Shown one piece after another: positions 1-8,911 of a stretch of DNA of 64,000 nt (within the stretch, counting starts at the first letter, position 1; the number at the start of each line of letters is the position of its first letter). The translations under genes were made by a program, and so were the position numbers. This DNA comes from Mycobacterium sp. 1554424.7 (GTDB lineage: Bacteria > Actinomycetota > Actinomycetes > Mycobacteriales > Mycobacteriaceae). The notes under the pieces were generated by a model. That model saw only the letters and a program-made list of their open reading frames with translations, made no database searches and had not been told where the DNA came from. Location: NCBI RefSeq assembly GCF_001665295.1, contig NZ_LZSE01000005.1:124001-188000 (forward strand). The letters are read 5' to 3'.

Positions 1-528
1 GTACTCCCCCAGGTCCCCGCCGATCGCGATGGGAGGGCCGGCGGGATCGCCGCGGAAGCCGGGCGAGCCTGCCCACGCCTGCAGGGTGAACTCGCTCGCG
101 GCGCGCTCGGCATATGGCCCGGCCCACCCGAAGTCGGAGATCGTGACGATGATCGCCCGCGGGGAGTCGGCCAGCAGCCGCTGCGGATCGACGCCCAACT
201 CCGCCGCCCGCGACCGGCCGGCGGTGACCACCACGACGTCGGCGGCGGCGAGTTCGGCTCGGTACCGCCCGGAGTCCGGAGCGACGGTCAGGCTGCGCTT
301 GCCGGCGTTGAGGTAACTGAAGAACGGGGACGCCTCGCCGTCCGGCACCGGCGAACAGCTGGCGGTGTACCGCCGCAGCCAATCCCCCTGTGGCGGCTCG
401 ATTTTGCGCACCTGCGCCCCGGCATCGACGAGCAGCTTGCCGCAATAGTCGCCGGCGATCCGGTCGCTGATCTCGACGACACGCAATCCGTCGAGCGGTG
501 TCGGCCGGCTGTCGGGCTCGCGCCTCAC
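1..528 (-). CDS. CaiB/BaiF family CoA transferase, N-terminal part (cut by left edge)
   Basis: The visible 176 codons begin at a GTG (complement of 526-528). They encode the N-terminal Rossmann-like part of a class III CoA transferase: a 'LDGLRVVEIS' opening strand, then 'LLVDAGAQVRKIEPP', which matches the family's 'LADxGAxVIKVExP' pattern, and later 'SYLNAGKRSLTV'. Such enzymes move CoA between carboxylic acids in the cytoplasm. The catalytic Asp would lie beyond the window, so activity cannot be judged. It is divergent from the GntR gene at 590, and the AT-rich gap holds an inverted repeat. A full-length second CaiB-like gene lies at 42190. The family call is firm; the substrate is unknown. 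Confidence 0.88.
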   Translation of the reverse strand, partial: MRREPDSRPTPLDGLRVVEISDRIAGDYCGKLLVDAGAQVRKIEPPQGDWLRRYTASCSPVPDGEASPFFSYLNAGKRSLTVAPDSGRYRAELAAADVVVVTAGRSRAAELGVDPQRLLADSPRAIIVTISDFGWAGPYAERAASEFTLQAWAGSPGFRGDPAGPPIAIGGDLGEY

Positions 529-531
529 GCG

Positions 532-560
532 GCTATTTATACCATTACTGCTAAAATAGC
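532..560. promoter_or_regulatory. AT-rich inverted repeat between CoA transferase and GntR genes
   Basis: GCTATTT (532-538) and AAATAGC (554-560) form perfect 7-bp arms around a 15-bp AT-rich spacer, in otherwise GC-rich DNA. It lies 3 nt from the minus-strand GTG and 29 nt before the GntR start, so it probably overlaps both promoters. A GntR autoregulatory operator is the natural inference. The first 16 bases recur with two changes at 21500. Confidence 0.5.
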
Positions 561-589
561 TAAGCCAGTCGAGCACGCGCGAGGATTGG

Positions 590-1411
590 ATGACCGCCCT
601 GGGAATTGGCCAAGACGCCCGTCGCCGACTGTCGGCGCCGCGGATCGCCGAAATCGTAGCCGACGAGTTACGCCGTCAGATCATCGACGGCGAGCTCGCC
701 GACGGCGACCTCCTGCCGCGCCAGGAGGTGCTCGTCGAGCAGTTCAACGTGAGCCTGGTCTCGCTGCGCGAGGCGCTTCGGATCCTAGAGACCGAGGGGC
801 TGGTCTCGGTCCGGCGAGGCAACCGCGGCGGCGCCGTGGTGCACGCGCCCGCGAAGACCAGCGCGGCCTACATGCTCGGCCTGCTGCTGCAAAGCGAGTC
901 GGTCGAAGTCGCCGACCTCGGCTTTGCGTTGCGGGAACTCGAGCCCGCCTGTGCCGCGCTGGCGGCCCAGCGGCCCGACCGGGCGGACACGTTGGTGCCG
1001 GAACTCAAGCGGGTGAACGATTCGATGGCCGAGCACCTCGAGGACGGTGGGCTCTTCACCGAAATCGGCCGTCAATTCCACGATCTCGTGGTCCGCGGCT
1101 GCGGAAACCACACCATCATCGCGGTGGTCGGCAGCCTGGAGACGCTGTGGACCAGTCACGAGCAGCAGTGGGCGGACGAGAGCGCGGCGCGCGGCACCTA
1201 CCCGTCGTTGGCGCAGCGCCGCGCGGTGCTGAACACGCACGTCAAGCTGACCGAGACGATCGCGGAGGGTGACGTCGACCGCGCCCGCCGCATCGCGGGT
1301 CGCCACCTCGCCGACACCCAGACCTACGTGTTGTCGGGTCGGCCCGATCAACGCATCCAAGCGCTGTCGCCGCAGGCATTGTCCCGTCCGCGGGACGTCC
1401 GGCGCGCCTGA
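590..1411 (+). CDS. GntR family transcriptional regulator, FadR/FCD subfamily
   Basis: A 273-residue one-component regulator. Residues about 15-85 form a winged helix-turn-helix ('DELRRQIIDGELADGDLLP', 'SLREALRILETEGLVSVRRG'). Residues about 100-245 form an all-helical FCD ligand-binding domain with His residues at 'QFHDLVV' and 'GCGNHT' that fit a metal or small-acid pocket. Length is slightly above the usual 230-250 because of N- and C-terminal tails. The ATG follows 'GAGGATTGG', a usable ribosome site. It is divergent from the CoA transferase and is followed 5 nt later by an SDR gene. FCD regulators commonly sense organic acids or acyl-CoA; the ligand here is unknown. Confidence 0.9.
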   Translation: MTALGIGQDARRRLSAPRIAEIVADELRRQIIDGELADGDLLPRQEVLVEQFNVSLVSLREALRILETEGLVSVRRGNRGGAVVHAPAKTSAAYMLGLLLQSESVEVADLGFALRELEPACAALAAQRPDRADTLVPELKRVNDSMAEHLEDGGLFTEIGRQFHDLVVRGCGNHTIIAVVGSLETLWTSHEQQWADESAARGTYPSLAQRRAVLNTHVKLTETIAEGDVDRARRIAGRHLADTQTYVLSGRPDQRIQALSPQALSRPRDVRRA

Positions 1412-1416
1412 CGTCG

Positions 1417-2136
1417 ATGCGAACCGCACTAGTCACCGGCGGCAGCGGCGGGATCGGGAAAGCATGCGCCCGCAAGCTGGCCGAGCTCGGTTATGACGTG
1501 GTGCTCTCAGCGCGCCGCGAGGCCCCGCTGCGCGCGGCCGCCGAGGAGATGGGCGCGCGACACATCGTCGCCGACGCGTCGGACCACGACGGGTTCTCCG
1601 CTGCCATAAGCGATTTGGAGCGAATTGACCTTCTCGTGCACGCGGCCGGCACGCTCGGCGGGACCTACGCGCGCAAGCAGACATTCGATCAATGGCGGGC
1701 CATCATCTCGGCCAACCTGGACTCGTGCTTCGTGGTGACCGCCGCCGCCCTGCCCCGGATGCGCGCGGGCTCACGGTTCGTGTTCATCTCGTCGTCGGCG
1801 GCGCACGAGCCGATGATGGCCCGCACCGCCTACTCCGCGTCGAAAGCCGGCATGAACGCGTTCGCCCGCGCCCTGGCGCTCGAGCTGGACCGCGACGGCA
1901 TCGCCGTGCACATCGTGACGCCCGGACCGGTGGAAACCGAGATGCTGCAGGACGTTCCCTTCGAGATGTACGCGATCCAGGTGTCCGACGTCGCCGCGGC
2001 GGTCGCCTGGCTGGACACCGTCGACCCGTCGGTGGACCTGCCGGAGATCCGGCTGTCGGCCGTGCAGCGCGGTCCCTTCGCGCGACCGCCGGTTGTGCCT
2101 ACGGAAGCCCGCCGCCGGCGCCAGCGAACCCCTTGA
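1417..2136 (+). CDS. Short-chain dehydrogenase/reductase (SDR)
   Basis: A 239-residue classical SDR. The nucleotide motif 'TGGSGGIG' is at residues 7-14, the structural 'NLD' stretch is mid-protein, and the catalytic Ser ('FISSSAAH') and 'YSASK' Tyr/Lys pair are present. Residues 'PGPVETEM' match the post-active-site loop. It probably oxidises or reduces a hydroxyl/keto group with NAD(P). It starts 5 nt after the GntR gene and is likely co-transcribed with it. The Arg-rich C-terminus overlaps the 3' end of the convergent LLM gene by 38 bp, an unusually long overlap that may reflect a run-on tail. Confidence 0.88.
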   Translation: MRTALVTGGSGGIGKACARKLAELGYDVVLSARREAPLRAAAEEMGARHIVADASDHDGFSAAISDLERIDLLVHAAGTLGGTYARKQTFDQWRAIISANLDSCFVVTAAALPRMRAGSRFVFISSSAAHEPMMARTAYSASKAGMNAFARALALELDRDGIAVHIVTPGPVETEMLQDVPFEMYAIQVSDVAAAVAWLDTVDPSVDLPEIRLSAVQRGPFARPPVVPTEARRRRQRTP

Positions 2137-2965
2137 TCACCGATTCGCCGAACTCGTGCAGGGATTCCGGGGCGGCGAAATCGGCGAACCACACGTAGAA
2201 GCGCTCGACGCCCTGGGCGGCCAGGCCGCTGAAGTGTCGGATCAGCTCGTGGGCGTCACCGCAGACCAGCCCCGAGCCCAGGTTGCCGAAGCGCCGGGTG
2301 CTCACCTCGCGCACCTTGTCCGGGTCGCTGCCTGTCCGGACAAATCCCACCATCTGCTGCATCGATACCCGGGCCGTGCCCGCGGCGGGGGCCAGCTTGG
2401 GTAATTTGTCGAGGTGATTGGCCGGCAGATTCCACCAATCCGCATGTGTGCGAACGAGTTCCATCATCCGGGGCCCGGTGCCGCCCAGCACCAGCGGTAT
2501 CGGATAGGACCTGCGCGGGGCCTGCGCGGCCTGCCCCTCGTCGTCGCCCCAGTACTGCCGGATCAACTCGAGGTGGCGTCCGAGTTGTGCAACCCTGGCC
2601 TTCGGATCCTGCTGGCCCACATCGAATCTGGTGAACTCGGCGGGCCACGACCCCGACCCGAGGCCGAGGTCGAACCTGCCGTTCGACGCGTCCGAGAGGG
2701 TGACAGCCTGTTTGGCGAGCACGGCCGGGTGCCGGAAAGCGTCGCAGAGGACCAAATGGCCGATCCGCAGCCGCTCCGTCCTGGCCGCCACCCAGGTGGC
2801 GATGCCCATTGCCTCCCAGATGGTTTCGTCGGCCAGCCCGGGCGCCTCCAGGTGATCGATGAACGCGATCCCGTCGAAACCGCCGGCCTCGGCGTGGCGC
2901 GCCCGTTCCGTGATGTCGGCGGCCGACAGCCGCACCTGCGGCAGGAACAGATACCACTCGACCAT
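2099..2965 (-). CDS. LLM class (luciferase-like) flavin/F420-dependent oxidoreductase
   Basis: The product has 288 residues from the ATG at 2965 ('MVEWYLFLP'); an upstream in-frame ATG at 2995 is less likely because the family fold begins at the internal Met. Typical LLM elements are 'ADITERARHAEAGGFDGIAF', 'IGHLVLCDAFRHPAVLAKQAVTL', 'SNGRFDLGLGSG' and the 'PLVLGGTGPRMMEL' strand. In mycobacteria these enzymes usually use F420. It is divergent from the four-FadE operon at 3037 with about 70 bp between start codons, which suggests shared control. Substrate unknown. Confidence 0.87.
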   Translation of the reverse strand: MVEWYLFLPQVRLSAADITERARHAEAGGFDGIAFIDHLEAPGLADETIWEAMGIATWVAARTERLRIGHLVLCDAFRHPAVLAKQAVTLSDASNGRFDLGLGSGSWPAEFTRFDVGQQDPKARVAQLGRHLELIRQYWGDDEGQAAQAPRRSYPIPLVLGGTGPRMMELVRTHADWWNLPANHLDKLPKLAPAAGTARVSMQQMVGFVRTGSDPDKVREVSTRRFGNLGSGLVCGDAHELIRHFSGLAAQGVERFYVWFADFAAPESLHEFGESVIKGFAGAGGGLP

Positions 2966-3009
2966 GCGCCTACCCAATCCTCGCGCCGATTGCAACAGCC
3001 GCGCTAGTT

Positions 3010-3028
3010 TACTATTTTTATTATGTTA
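3010..3028. promoter_or_regulatory. Weak candidate copy of the 19-bp regulon palindrome
   Basis: TACTATTTTTATTATGTTA begins with a TACTAT half-site (one change from TACYGT) but its right half matches poorly. It lies 8 nt before the FadE ATG at 3037 and 44 nt from the LLM start. The AT-rich tract certainly holds a promoter; membership of the TACYGT-N7-ACRGTA family is doubtful. Confidence 0.3.
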
Positions 3029-3036
3029 GGGGTCTT

Positions 3037-4095
3037 ATGGATGTCGGACTGACTTCGGAGCAGCTGTCGCTGCGCGACACCGTGCGCGGCATCCTGCGCA
3101 GCGAGTGTCCGCCCGACGCCGCCCGCCAGGCGATGGTTGACCCCGAGCGCTGGCGTCCCCTGTGGAAGACGGTCGTCGACCTCGGCTGGACGGAACTCGC
3201 GGCGCCCGACGGTGGCGACTACGGACCCGTCGAGCTGGCGGTCGTCCTCGAGGAATGCGGCGCCGCGATCGCGCCGATCCCATTGCTCAGCAGCGTCGGG
3301 CTGGCCGCGGGCGCCTTGCGGGCGAGCCGCCTGGACTCGGTGCTCGCCGACATCGCCGGCGGCGCCGTCGCCACCCTGGCGGTCCACTCGAGAGGCTCCC
3401 GGCTGCCCGGGGCACCGATGACCCTGCGCCAGGGACGGCTGCGCGGGCGGGCGGTCGCGGTGGCCAACGCGTCGCGCGCCGAGCTGATCGTGACGCTGGC
3501 CCACGCGGACAACGAGGTCATGGCGGTCGTCGCGCGCTGCGGTGACGGGGTGACGGTGGTGGCGGGCGAGTCGACCGATCCCGCCCACCCGGTGGCCGAT
3601 GTCGAGATCGACGCCGAGCCGCTGGCCGCCGCGCCGGTCGAGCTGGAATCGGCGCTGGCGGCGCCGCTGGTGGCCGCCGCCGCCGACCTGGTCGGCGTGG
3701 CGAGCGCCGCCCTGCACCGCTCGGTCGAGCACGCGAAGGCGCGCCGGCAGTTCGGCACGCCGATCGGCGCCTTCCAGGGGATCAAACACGCGCTGGCCGA
3801 CAATCACGTCGGCCTGGAACGGGCGCGCAGCCTCACCTACGCGGCCGCGGCCCGGCTCGCCGAGCCGGACACCGGTGCTGCCTGGACCGCCGCCGCGCTG
3901 GCCAAGGCCGCGGCCGGCGACGCGGCGGTCAATTGCGCGCGGACGGCGGTGCAGGTGCACGGCGCGCTCGGGCAGACCTGGGAGCACGACGTCCACCTCT
4001 ACGTGCGGCACGCCTGGCAGAGCGCGGCGATGCTGGGCGACAGCCGCGCGCTGTACCACGAGGTGGGCCGCCGGTTCGCGGGAGGCAGCGGATGA
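3037..4095 (+). CDS. Acyl-CoA dehydrogenase (FadE), small-subunit type
   Basis: A 352-residue acyl-CoA dehydrogenase. It has an N-terminal helical domain ('LTSEQLSLRDTVRGIL'), a short divergent beta-domain, and the C-terminal four-helix domain with 'RRQFGTPIGAFQGIKHALAD' and 'VQVHGALGQTWEHDVHLYVRHA'. The 'TWEHD' signature and reduced length resemble the partner subunit of mycobacterial heteromeric FadE pairs used for steroid side chains (FadE27-like). First of four overlapping FadE genes; its stop overlaps the next start (ATGA). The ATG lies in an AT-rich leader with no clear Shine-Dalgarno, so the message may be nearly leaderless. Confidence 0.9.
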   Translation: MDVGLTSEQLSLRDTVRGILRSECPPDAARQAMVDPERWRPLWKTVVDLGWTELAAPDGGDYGPVELAVVLEECGAAIAPIPLLSSVGLAAGALRASRLDSVLADIAGGAVATLAVHSRGSRLPGAPMTLRQGRLRGRAVAVANASRAELIVTLAHADNEVMAVVARCGDGVTVVAGESTDPAHPVADVEIDAEPLAAAPVELESALAAPLVAAAADLVGVASAALHRSVEHAKARRQFGTPIGAFQGIKHALADNHVGLERARSLTYAAAARLAEPDTGAAWTAAALAKAAAGDAAVNCARTAVQVHGALGQTWEHDVHLYVRHAWQSAAMLGDSRALYHEVGRRFAGGSG

Positions 4096-5198
4096 CCTCC
4101 GTGGAATCCATAGTCGACGAATTCGGCGCGTGGCTCACCGAATTCCTGCCGAAGGACTACTACGAGAAGTACCGCGAATACCGCTGGGACCTGCCGCTGC
4201 GGCGCGACTACCAGCGGGCCGCCTTCGAAGCCGGGTGGATACAGCCGACCTGGCCCCGCGAGCACGGCGGCCGCTCACTGGGCTTGCGCGACGCGATGGA
4301 GGTCCGCATCGAGGCCGCGCTGCGATCCGCGCCGAAGCTGCCCAACATCCAGGGTCCCGGCGTCGCCGCGCCCGGCATCCGCCAGTTCGGCACGCCCGCC
4401 CAGATCGACCGGCTGCTGGTTCCCCTGCTGCGCGGCGACGAGTGGTGGGCGTTGGGCATGTCCGAGCCGGAGGCCGGGTCCGATTTCGCGGGGCTGCGCA
4501 CGCGGGCCGAGCGTGACGGAGACATCTTTCGAGTCAACGGCCACAAGATCTGGACCACCCAGGCGCACGAGTCGCGCTGGTGCACCCTCTACGTCCGGAC
4601 CGACCCGGCGGCCCCCAAACATCGCGGCATCTCCTGCCTCATCCTCGACCTGCACACGCCCGGGGTGCGGATCGAGCCCATCCGCATGGCCTCGATCTCG
4701 GACGAGACGTTCTGCGAGGTCTTCCTCGACGACGTCGAGGTGCCGACGGAAAACCTCCTCGGGCCGCTCAACGGCGGCTGGAACGTCGCGCTGTCGTCGC
4801 TGCACCACGAGCGCCAGATGATCTGGATCATGAACTGGGTCGAGATCAAGCGCGGCCTCGACGCGGTGCGCGCGGCGCGCCCGACCGACGACATCTGCGC
4901 CGAGCTCGGCTCGCTGCTGGCCGACGCGGAGGCGCTGCGCGCCACCGGATACCGGGCCCTGGGCAATGAGCTGGCGGGACGGCCGAGCCCCGAGGCCGAC
5001 GTCATGAAGCTGCTCGGATCGGTGACGTTGCAACGGGTTTGGGAACTCGCCGCCGTCGCAAAGGGGCAGGACTGGGTGAGCGATCCGGATCTGCTGTTCG
5101 AACGCCAGGACGCGCTGGCCGCCACGATCTACGGCGGGACGTCGGAGGTGCAGCGCAACATCATCGCCGAGCGGCTGCTCGGGCTGCCGAAGGGATGA
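4092..5198 (+). CDS. Acyl-CoA dehydrogenase (FadE), large-subunit type
   Basis: A 368-residue FadE beginning at an ATG inside an ATGA overlap. It has the family's FAD/substrate signatures: 'MSEPEAGSDFAGLRTRAER', 'NGHKIWTTQAHES', 'FLDDVEVPTENLLG', and the C-terminal 'YGGTSEVQRNIIAERLLG'. The well-kept beta-domain suggests it supplies catalysis while the preceding short FadE acts as partner, as in alpha2beta2 FadE26/FadE27-type complexes (inference). It oxidises an acyl-CoA to the 2-enoyl-CoA in the cytoplasm. Co-transcribed with genes on both sides. Confidence 0.92.
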   Translation: MTSVESIVDEFGAWLTEFLPKDYYEKYREYRWDLPLRRDYQRAAFEAGWIQPTWPREHGGRSLGLRDAMEVRIEAALRSAPKLPNIQGPGVAAPGIRQFGTPAQIDRLLVPLLRGDEWWALGMSEPEAGSDFAGLRTRAERDGDIFRVNGHKIWTTQAHESRWCTLYVRTDPAAPKHRGISCLILDLHTPGVRIEPIRMASISDETFCEVFLDDVEVPTENLLGPLNGGWNVALSSLHHERQMIWIMNWVEIKRGLDAVRAARPTDDICAELGSLLADAEALRATGYRALGNELAGRPSPEADVMKLLGSVTLQRVWELAAVAKGQDWVSDPDLLFERQDALAATIYGGTSEVQRNIIAERLLGLPKG

Positions 5199-6352
5199 CG
5201 AGGATGGATTACGACCTGGGCGATGACGCCGGCCAACTACGAACTCATTTGCGGGAGTTGATCGCCAACCACATACCCGCCGAGTTCCTCGGCGCCTGCA
5301 CGGACGATCCGCGCGACCTCGCCACCACCGAGACGTTCTGCAAGCTGCTGGCCGCCGAGGGGCTGCTGGCGCTGGCGTGGCCCAAAGAGCATGGCGGCGG
5401 CGGTGGTTCGGTCTGGCAGCAGACCGTGCTGCGCGAGGAGATGTGGGCCCAGCACGAGCCCCGCGGCCCGCAGTACATGGGGATCAACTGGGTCGGACCG
5501 GCGCTGATGCGGTACGGCACCACCGAGCAGAAAGCCAAGCACCTGGCGGCCATCGCGTCGGGGGACGTGATCTGGTGCCAAGGCTTTTCCGAGCCGGAGG
5601 CCGGCACCGACCTCGTCTCGCTGCGCACCCGCGCCGTACCGGACGGGGACGGATGGCGCATCACCGGCCAGAAGGTGTGGACGTCGTACGCTCAGATGGC
5701 ATCCTGGTGCGTGCTGGCGGCCTGCACCGATCCGGAGGCCCCGAAAGCCAAGCGGCTCACCCTTTTCCTGATACCCATGGACCGGCCCGGTTTCACGGTT
5801 CGGCCGATCCCGTCGATGCTGGGACCGCATCACCTCAACGAGATGTTCCTCGACGACGTGCCGGCGTTCCCCGGTGACGTCCTCGGCGAGGTCGGCGACG
5901 GCTGGCGGGTGATGCGGGAGGCGCTGGCGTTCGAGCGGGTCGGCATCGCGCGCTACGCGCGATGCGAGTCCCTGCTCGACCGGCTGCAACGGCAACTCGG
6001 CGACGGCTGGGACCAGCTGCCCGAATCGCTTCGCGCCCGCTGGGCCCGGGCGCTCGTCGACCTGCGAGTGGCCAGGCTGCTGGCGTATCGGGCCATCTCG
6101 CTGCAGGACGATCCCTCGGCAGGCGCGGCGGCCAGCGCCGCCCGCATCGCCACCACCACGTGCGATCAGCTGGTCGCCGAGCTGCTGTTCGACGTACTGG
6201 GGCCCACCGCGCTGGACAGCGGCGCGTCGGCGCCCCTGCACGGGGCGATCGAAGACCATTGGCGCTACGCACAGGCCGCCACCGTGGCATCGGGCACCAT
6301 CGAGGTGCAGCGAATGCTCGTGGCACGCGACGTTCTCGGAGGTCATCGGTGA
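5195..6352 (+). CDS. Acyl-CoA dehydrogenase (FadE), large-subunit type
   Basis: A 385-residue FadE starting at ATG 5195 in an ATGA overlap with the previous gene; a second in-frame ATG at 5204 is possible. Motifs: 'FSEPEAGTDLVSLRTRAV', 'GQKVWTSYAQMASWCVLA', 'LNEMFLDDVPAFPGDVLG' and 'ASGTIEVQRMLVARDVLG'. It is complete across both beta- and helical domains, and so is probably catalytic, paired with the short FadE that follows. Codon use and packing do not differ from its neighbours. Confidence 0.92.
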   Translation: MTRMDYDLGDDAGQLRTHLRELIANHIPAEFLGACTDDPRDLATTETFCKLLAAEGLLALAWPKEHGGGGGSVWQQTVLREEMWAQHEPRGPQYMGINWVGPALMRYGTTEQKAKHLAAIASGDVIWCQGFSEPEAGTDLVSLRTRAVPDGDGWRITGQKVWTSYAQMASWCVLAACTDPEAPKAKRLTLFLIPMDRPGFTVRPIPSMLGPHHLNEMFLDDVPAFPGDVLGEVGDGWRVMREALAFERVGIARYARCESLLDRLQRQLGDGWDQLPESLRARWARALVDLRVARLLAYRAISLQDDPSAGAAASAARIATTTCDQLVAELLFDVLGPTALDSGASAPLHGAIEDHWRYAQAATVASGTIEVQRMLVARDVLGGHR

Positions 6353-7284
6353 AAACCGAACTACCACAAGACATCAGCGATTTCGCCGCGGTCGCCGCGA
6401 AGCGGCTCGCCCGGCTGGGCGGTCCCCCGGCGGCGCTGCGCGCCGAGGCCGACGACGGCGTCCGCGACGCCGCGCGCGCCGCGCTGAACGACGTCGGCGC
6501 GTTCGAGCTCGACGTCAGGTCGGAGCCGGACGACCTGCTGGCCGCCGCGGTGCTCTGTCAGGCCGCCGGCGCGAACGCCCTGCCCTACCCCTTCGTCGAG
6601 GAGCTACTGGCGATCGACGGCGCCCGGCTGACCCTGGTTAATCCCGAGGCGCCGCGCATCGACCACGGCGACCTGCCCGGGGATTGGGTCGCCGCCGACC
6701 TGGACGGCGCGCGGTACCACCCGCAACCTGGGATGCGGACGAACGCCAAACTGGGTCCGTTTCTGGTGTTGGCCACTTTAAGTGCACCCGACGGCACCGT
6801 CCCCGCCGGCGACGTTAACCTTCATCTCGTGCTGGGATCATGGCGGATTCTGGGAGCTCTGCAGCAATCGCTGCACATCGTCACCGAGCACGTGCGGGCC
6901 CGGGTCCAGTTCGGCCAGCCGCTGGCCGACTTCCAGGCCGTCAGGTTCGCGGTCGCCGACGCCGCCGTCGGGGTGCGGGGCCTTCACGAGCTCGCGAAGT
7001 ACACCATCTGCCGGCCGGAATCGCTGCCGGCGCAGGTCCATTCGGCCGACGCGCTCGTCCTGCGGTACAAGGCCGCCGACACCGCGCGGCAGGTGCTGCG
7101 CACCTCGCATCAACTGCTCGGCGCGCTGGGATTCTGCGACGAGTCCGACGTCAGCGTGCTCGACCGGCATACCCAACCGCTGATCCGGTTACCGCTGGGC
7201 GCCGAGGCGCTCGCGCTGCGCCTGATACCCGACGTCCGCGACGGTCACCTGGAGACGCTGTTCAGCGGGCCGGTACCGGCGTGA
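6349..7284 (+). CDS. Degenerate acyl-CoA dehydrogenase-like protein (short FadE)
   Basis: A 311-residue product from GTG 6349 (GTGA overlap). Only the C-terminal domain is clearly FadE-like: 'VRARVQFGQPLADFQAVRFAVADA' followed by helices where other FadEs have 'HGGxGxTWEHD', here replaced by 'HQLLGALGFCDESDVSVLD'. The N-terminal and beta-domains are shortened, about 60-70 residues less than typical. It is probably a non-catalytic partner subunit for the FadE at 5195 (inference from order and from known heteromeric FadEs). Confidence 0.8.
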   Translation: MKTELPQDISDFAAVAAKRLARLGGPPAALRAEADDGVRDAARAALNDVGAFELDVRSEPDDLLAAAVLCQAAGANALPYPFVEELLAIDGARLTLVNPEAPRIDHGDLPGDWVAADLDGARYHPQPGMRTNAKLGPFLVLATLSAPDGTVPAGDVNLHLVLGSWRILGALQQSLHIVTEHVRARVQFGQPLADFQAVRFAVADAAVGVRGLHELAKYTICRPESLPAQVHSADALVLRYKAADTARQVLRTSHQLLGALGFCDESDVSVLDRHTQPLIRLPLGAEALALRLIPDVRDGHLETLFSGPVPA

Positions 7285-7333
7285 CCCGCGCCGGCGACGA
7301 TGCAGAGCGCAGCGATGAGGAGGAGCGGCGCGC

Positions 7334-8833
7334 GTGACCACCGAGCAGACCACGTCAGGGCCGGCGGCCAATCCGCTGGAGGAGGGGGTCCCGTTCGGAG
7401 CCAAACTCCAGCAGCTCGCCGAGGAACGCCCCGACGACAATGCCGTGACGGTTGTCGCGCTCGACGGCAGCGCGACCACGCTGGCCTTCGGCGAACTCGA
7501 CACCCGCGCCAACCAGTGGGGCCGGGCGCTGGCGGCCGGCGGCGCCGGGGTGGGCTCCCTTGTGGCGCTGGCGATCCCGAATTCGCAGCACCTGGTGCTC
7601 GCCGCGCTGGGGTGCTGGAAGATCGGCGCGGTTCCCGTCCCCATGCACTGGGACCTGCCCGAGTGGGAGCGGGACCGGGTGCGCGAGGTCATCAACGCCG
7701 CCGTCGTCGTGGACGAAAAAACCCGCTGGGAGTTGGATGCCCGCGCGGCCGCCGAGTCCGAAAGCCCGCTGCCTCCAGTCGTTTCCCCTCATGCCAATGG
7801 CATCTGCAGCAGTGGCTCGACCGGCGTGCCGAAGGTGATCCTCAGCCTGGCGCCGTCGCTGTGGACGCCGCAGCACGGCGAGCCGTTCCTCGCGAACTGG
7901 ACGCCGGTGGCCCAGCCCCAGACGATCATGGTGCCCGCGCCGATGTATCACACCAACGGCTTCGCCACCTTTCTCTTCCTGCTCGCCGGCGATCACCTGG
8001 TGGTGCTCGAAAAGTTCGACGCGGCACTGGTTTTGGACGTGATCGAACGCTTCCGGATCACCAACTTCACGGCCACGCCCACGATGCTCGCGCGCATCGC
8101 GGCCCGCCCCGACGTCCGGCAGCGGGACCTGTCCAGCATCGTCTTCATCCTGCAGGGCGCCGCGGTGATGCCGCCGTCGCTGATGCACACATGGTGTGAG
8201 CTGCTGAGCCCCGAGCAGATCGTGACGGCTTACGGCATGACCGAGAACCTCGGGCTCACGGCGTTGCGTGCCGACGAGTGGCTCGCCCACCCGGGCAGTG
8301 TCGGCCGCGGATTCCGCGACACCGAGATCCGCATCCTCGACGCCGACAAGAAACCGCTCGGCCCCGGCGAACACGGCGAGGTCTACCTGCGTGCGCCGAT
8401 GAGCGCGGGATCCCGCTATCTCGGTGGCGCGCCGCCGCTGCCGAGGACCGACGACGGCTTCGTCTCCGCCGGCGACATCGGGTATCTGGACGAGGACGGC
8501 TACCTCTACGTCGTCGACCGCCGCGTCGACATGATCATCACCGGCGGCGCCAATGTCTTTCCGGCGGAAGTGGAGTCGGCGCTCGCGGGACATCCGGACA
8601 TCGCCGACGTCGTCGTCATCGGGCTTTCCGACCCGCAGTGGGGCCGCCGCGTGCACGCCGTGGTCCAGCTCGCCGACGGCGTGCACCTCACCGAAGACCA
8701 GGTGATCGAGTACGCGAAGAGCCGGCTCGCCCACTACAAGGCGCCCAAGACCGTCGAGTTCGTCGACGTGATTCCCCGCACCGCGGCGACCAAGGTCAAC
8801 CGCTCGGCGATGATCGCGACCCGGGGCGGCTAG
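7334..8833 (+). CDS. AMP-binding acyl-CoA ligase (ANL superfamily)
   Basis: A 499-residue ligase from GTG 7334, preceded by 'AGGAGGAG'. The P-loop-like motif is 'SSGSTGVPKVI' (a variant of TSGTTGxPKG). Later elements are 'TAYGMTEN' (adenine/AMP motif), 'YVVDRRVDMIITGGANVFPAEVE' in two parts, and a final 'AATKVNR' carrying the catalytic Lys. It adenylates a carboxylate and forms its CoA ester. The 49-bp gap after the FadE run suggests it belongs to the same operon and activates the substrate that those FadEs oxidise. Confidence 0.9.
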   Translation: MTTEQTTSGPAANPLEEGVPFGAKLQQLAEERPDDNAVTVVALDGSATTLAFGELDTRANQWGRALAAGGAGVGSLVALAIPNSQHLVLAALGCWKIGAVPVPMHWDLPEWERDRVREVINAAVVVDEKTRWELDARAAAESESPLPPVVSPHANGICSSGSTGVPKVILSLAPSLWTPQHGEPFLANWTPVAQPQTIMVPAPMYHTNGFATFLFLLAGDHLVVLEKFDAALVLDVIERFRITNFTATPTMLARIAARPDVRQRDLSSIVFILQGAAVMPPSLMHTWCELLSPEQIVTAYGMTENLGLTALRADEWLAHPGSVGRGFRDTEIRILDADKKPLGPGEHGEVYLRAPMSAGSRYLGGAPPLPRTDDGFVSAGDIGYLDEDGYLYVVDRRVDMIITGGANVFPAEVESALAGHPDIADVVVIGLSDPQWGRRVHAVVQLADGVHLTEDQVIEYAKSRLAHYKAPKTVEFVDVIPRTAATKVNRSAMIATRGG

Positions 8834-8911
8834 CCCCAAGTCCGCATCCGCAAGCGGTGCACGACGGCGTCAAGCGACTCATATCCCGCGATGCGCGGTA
8901 ACCTCATTCTC

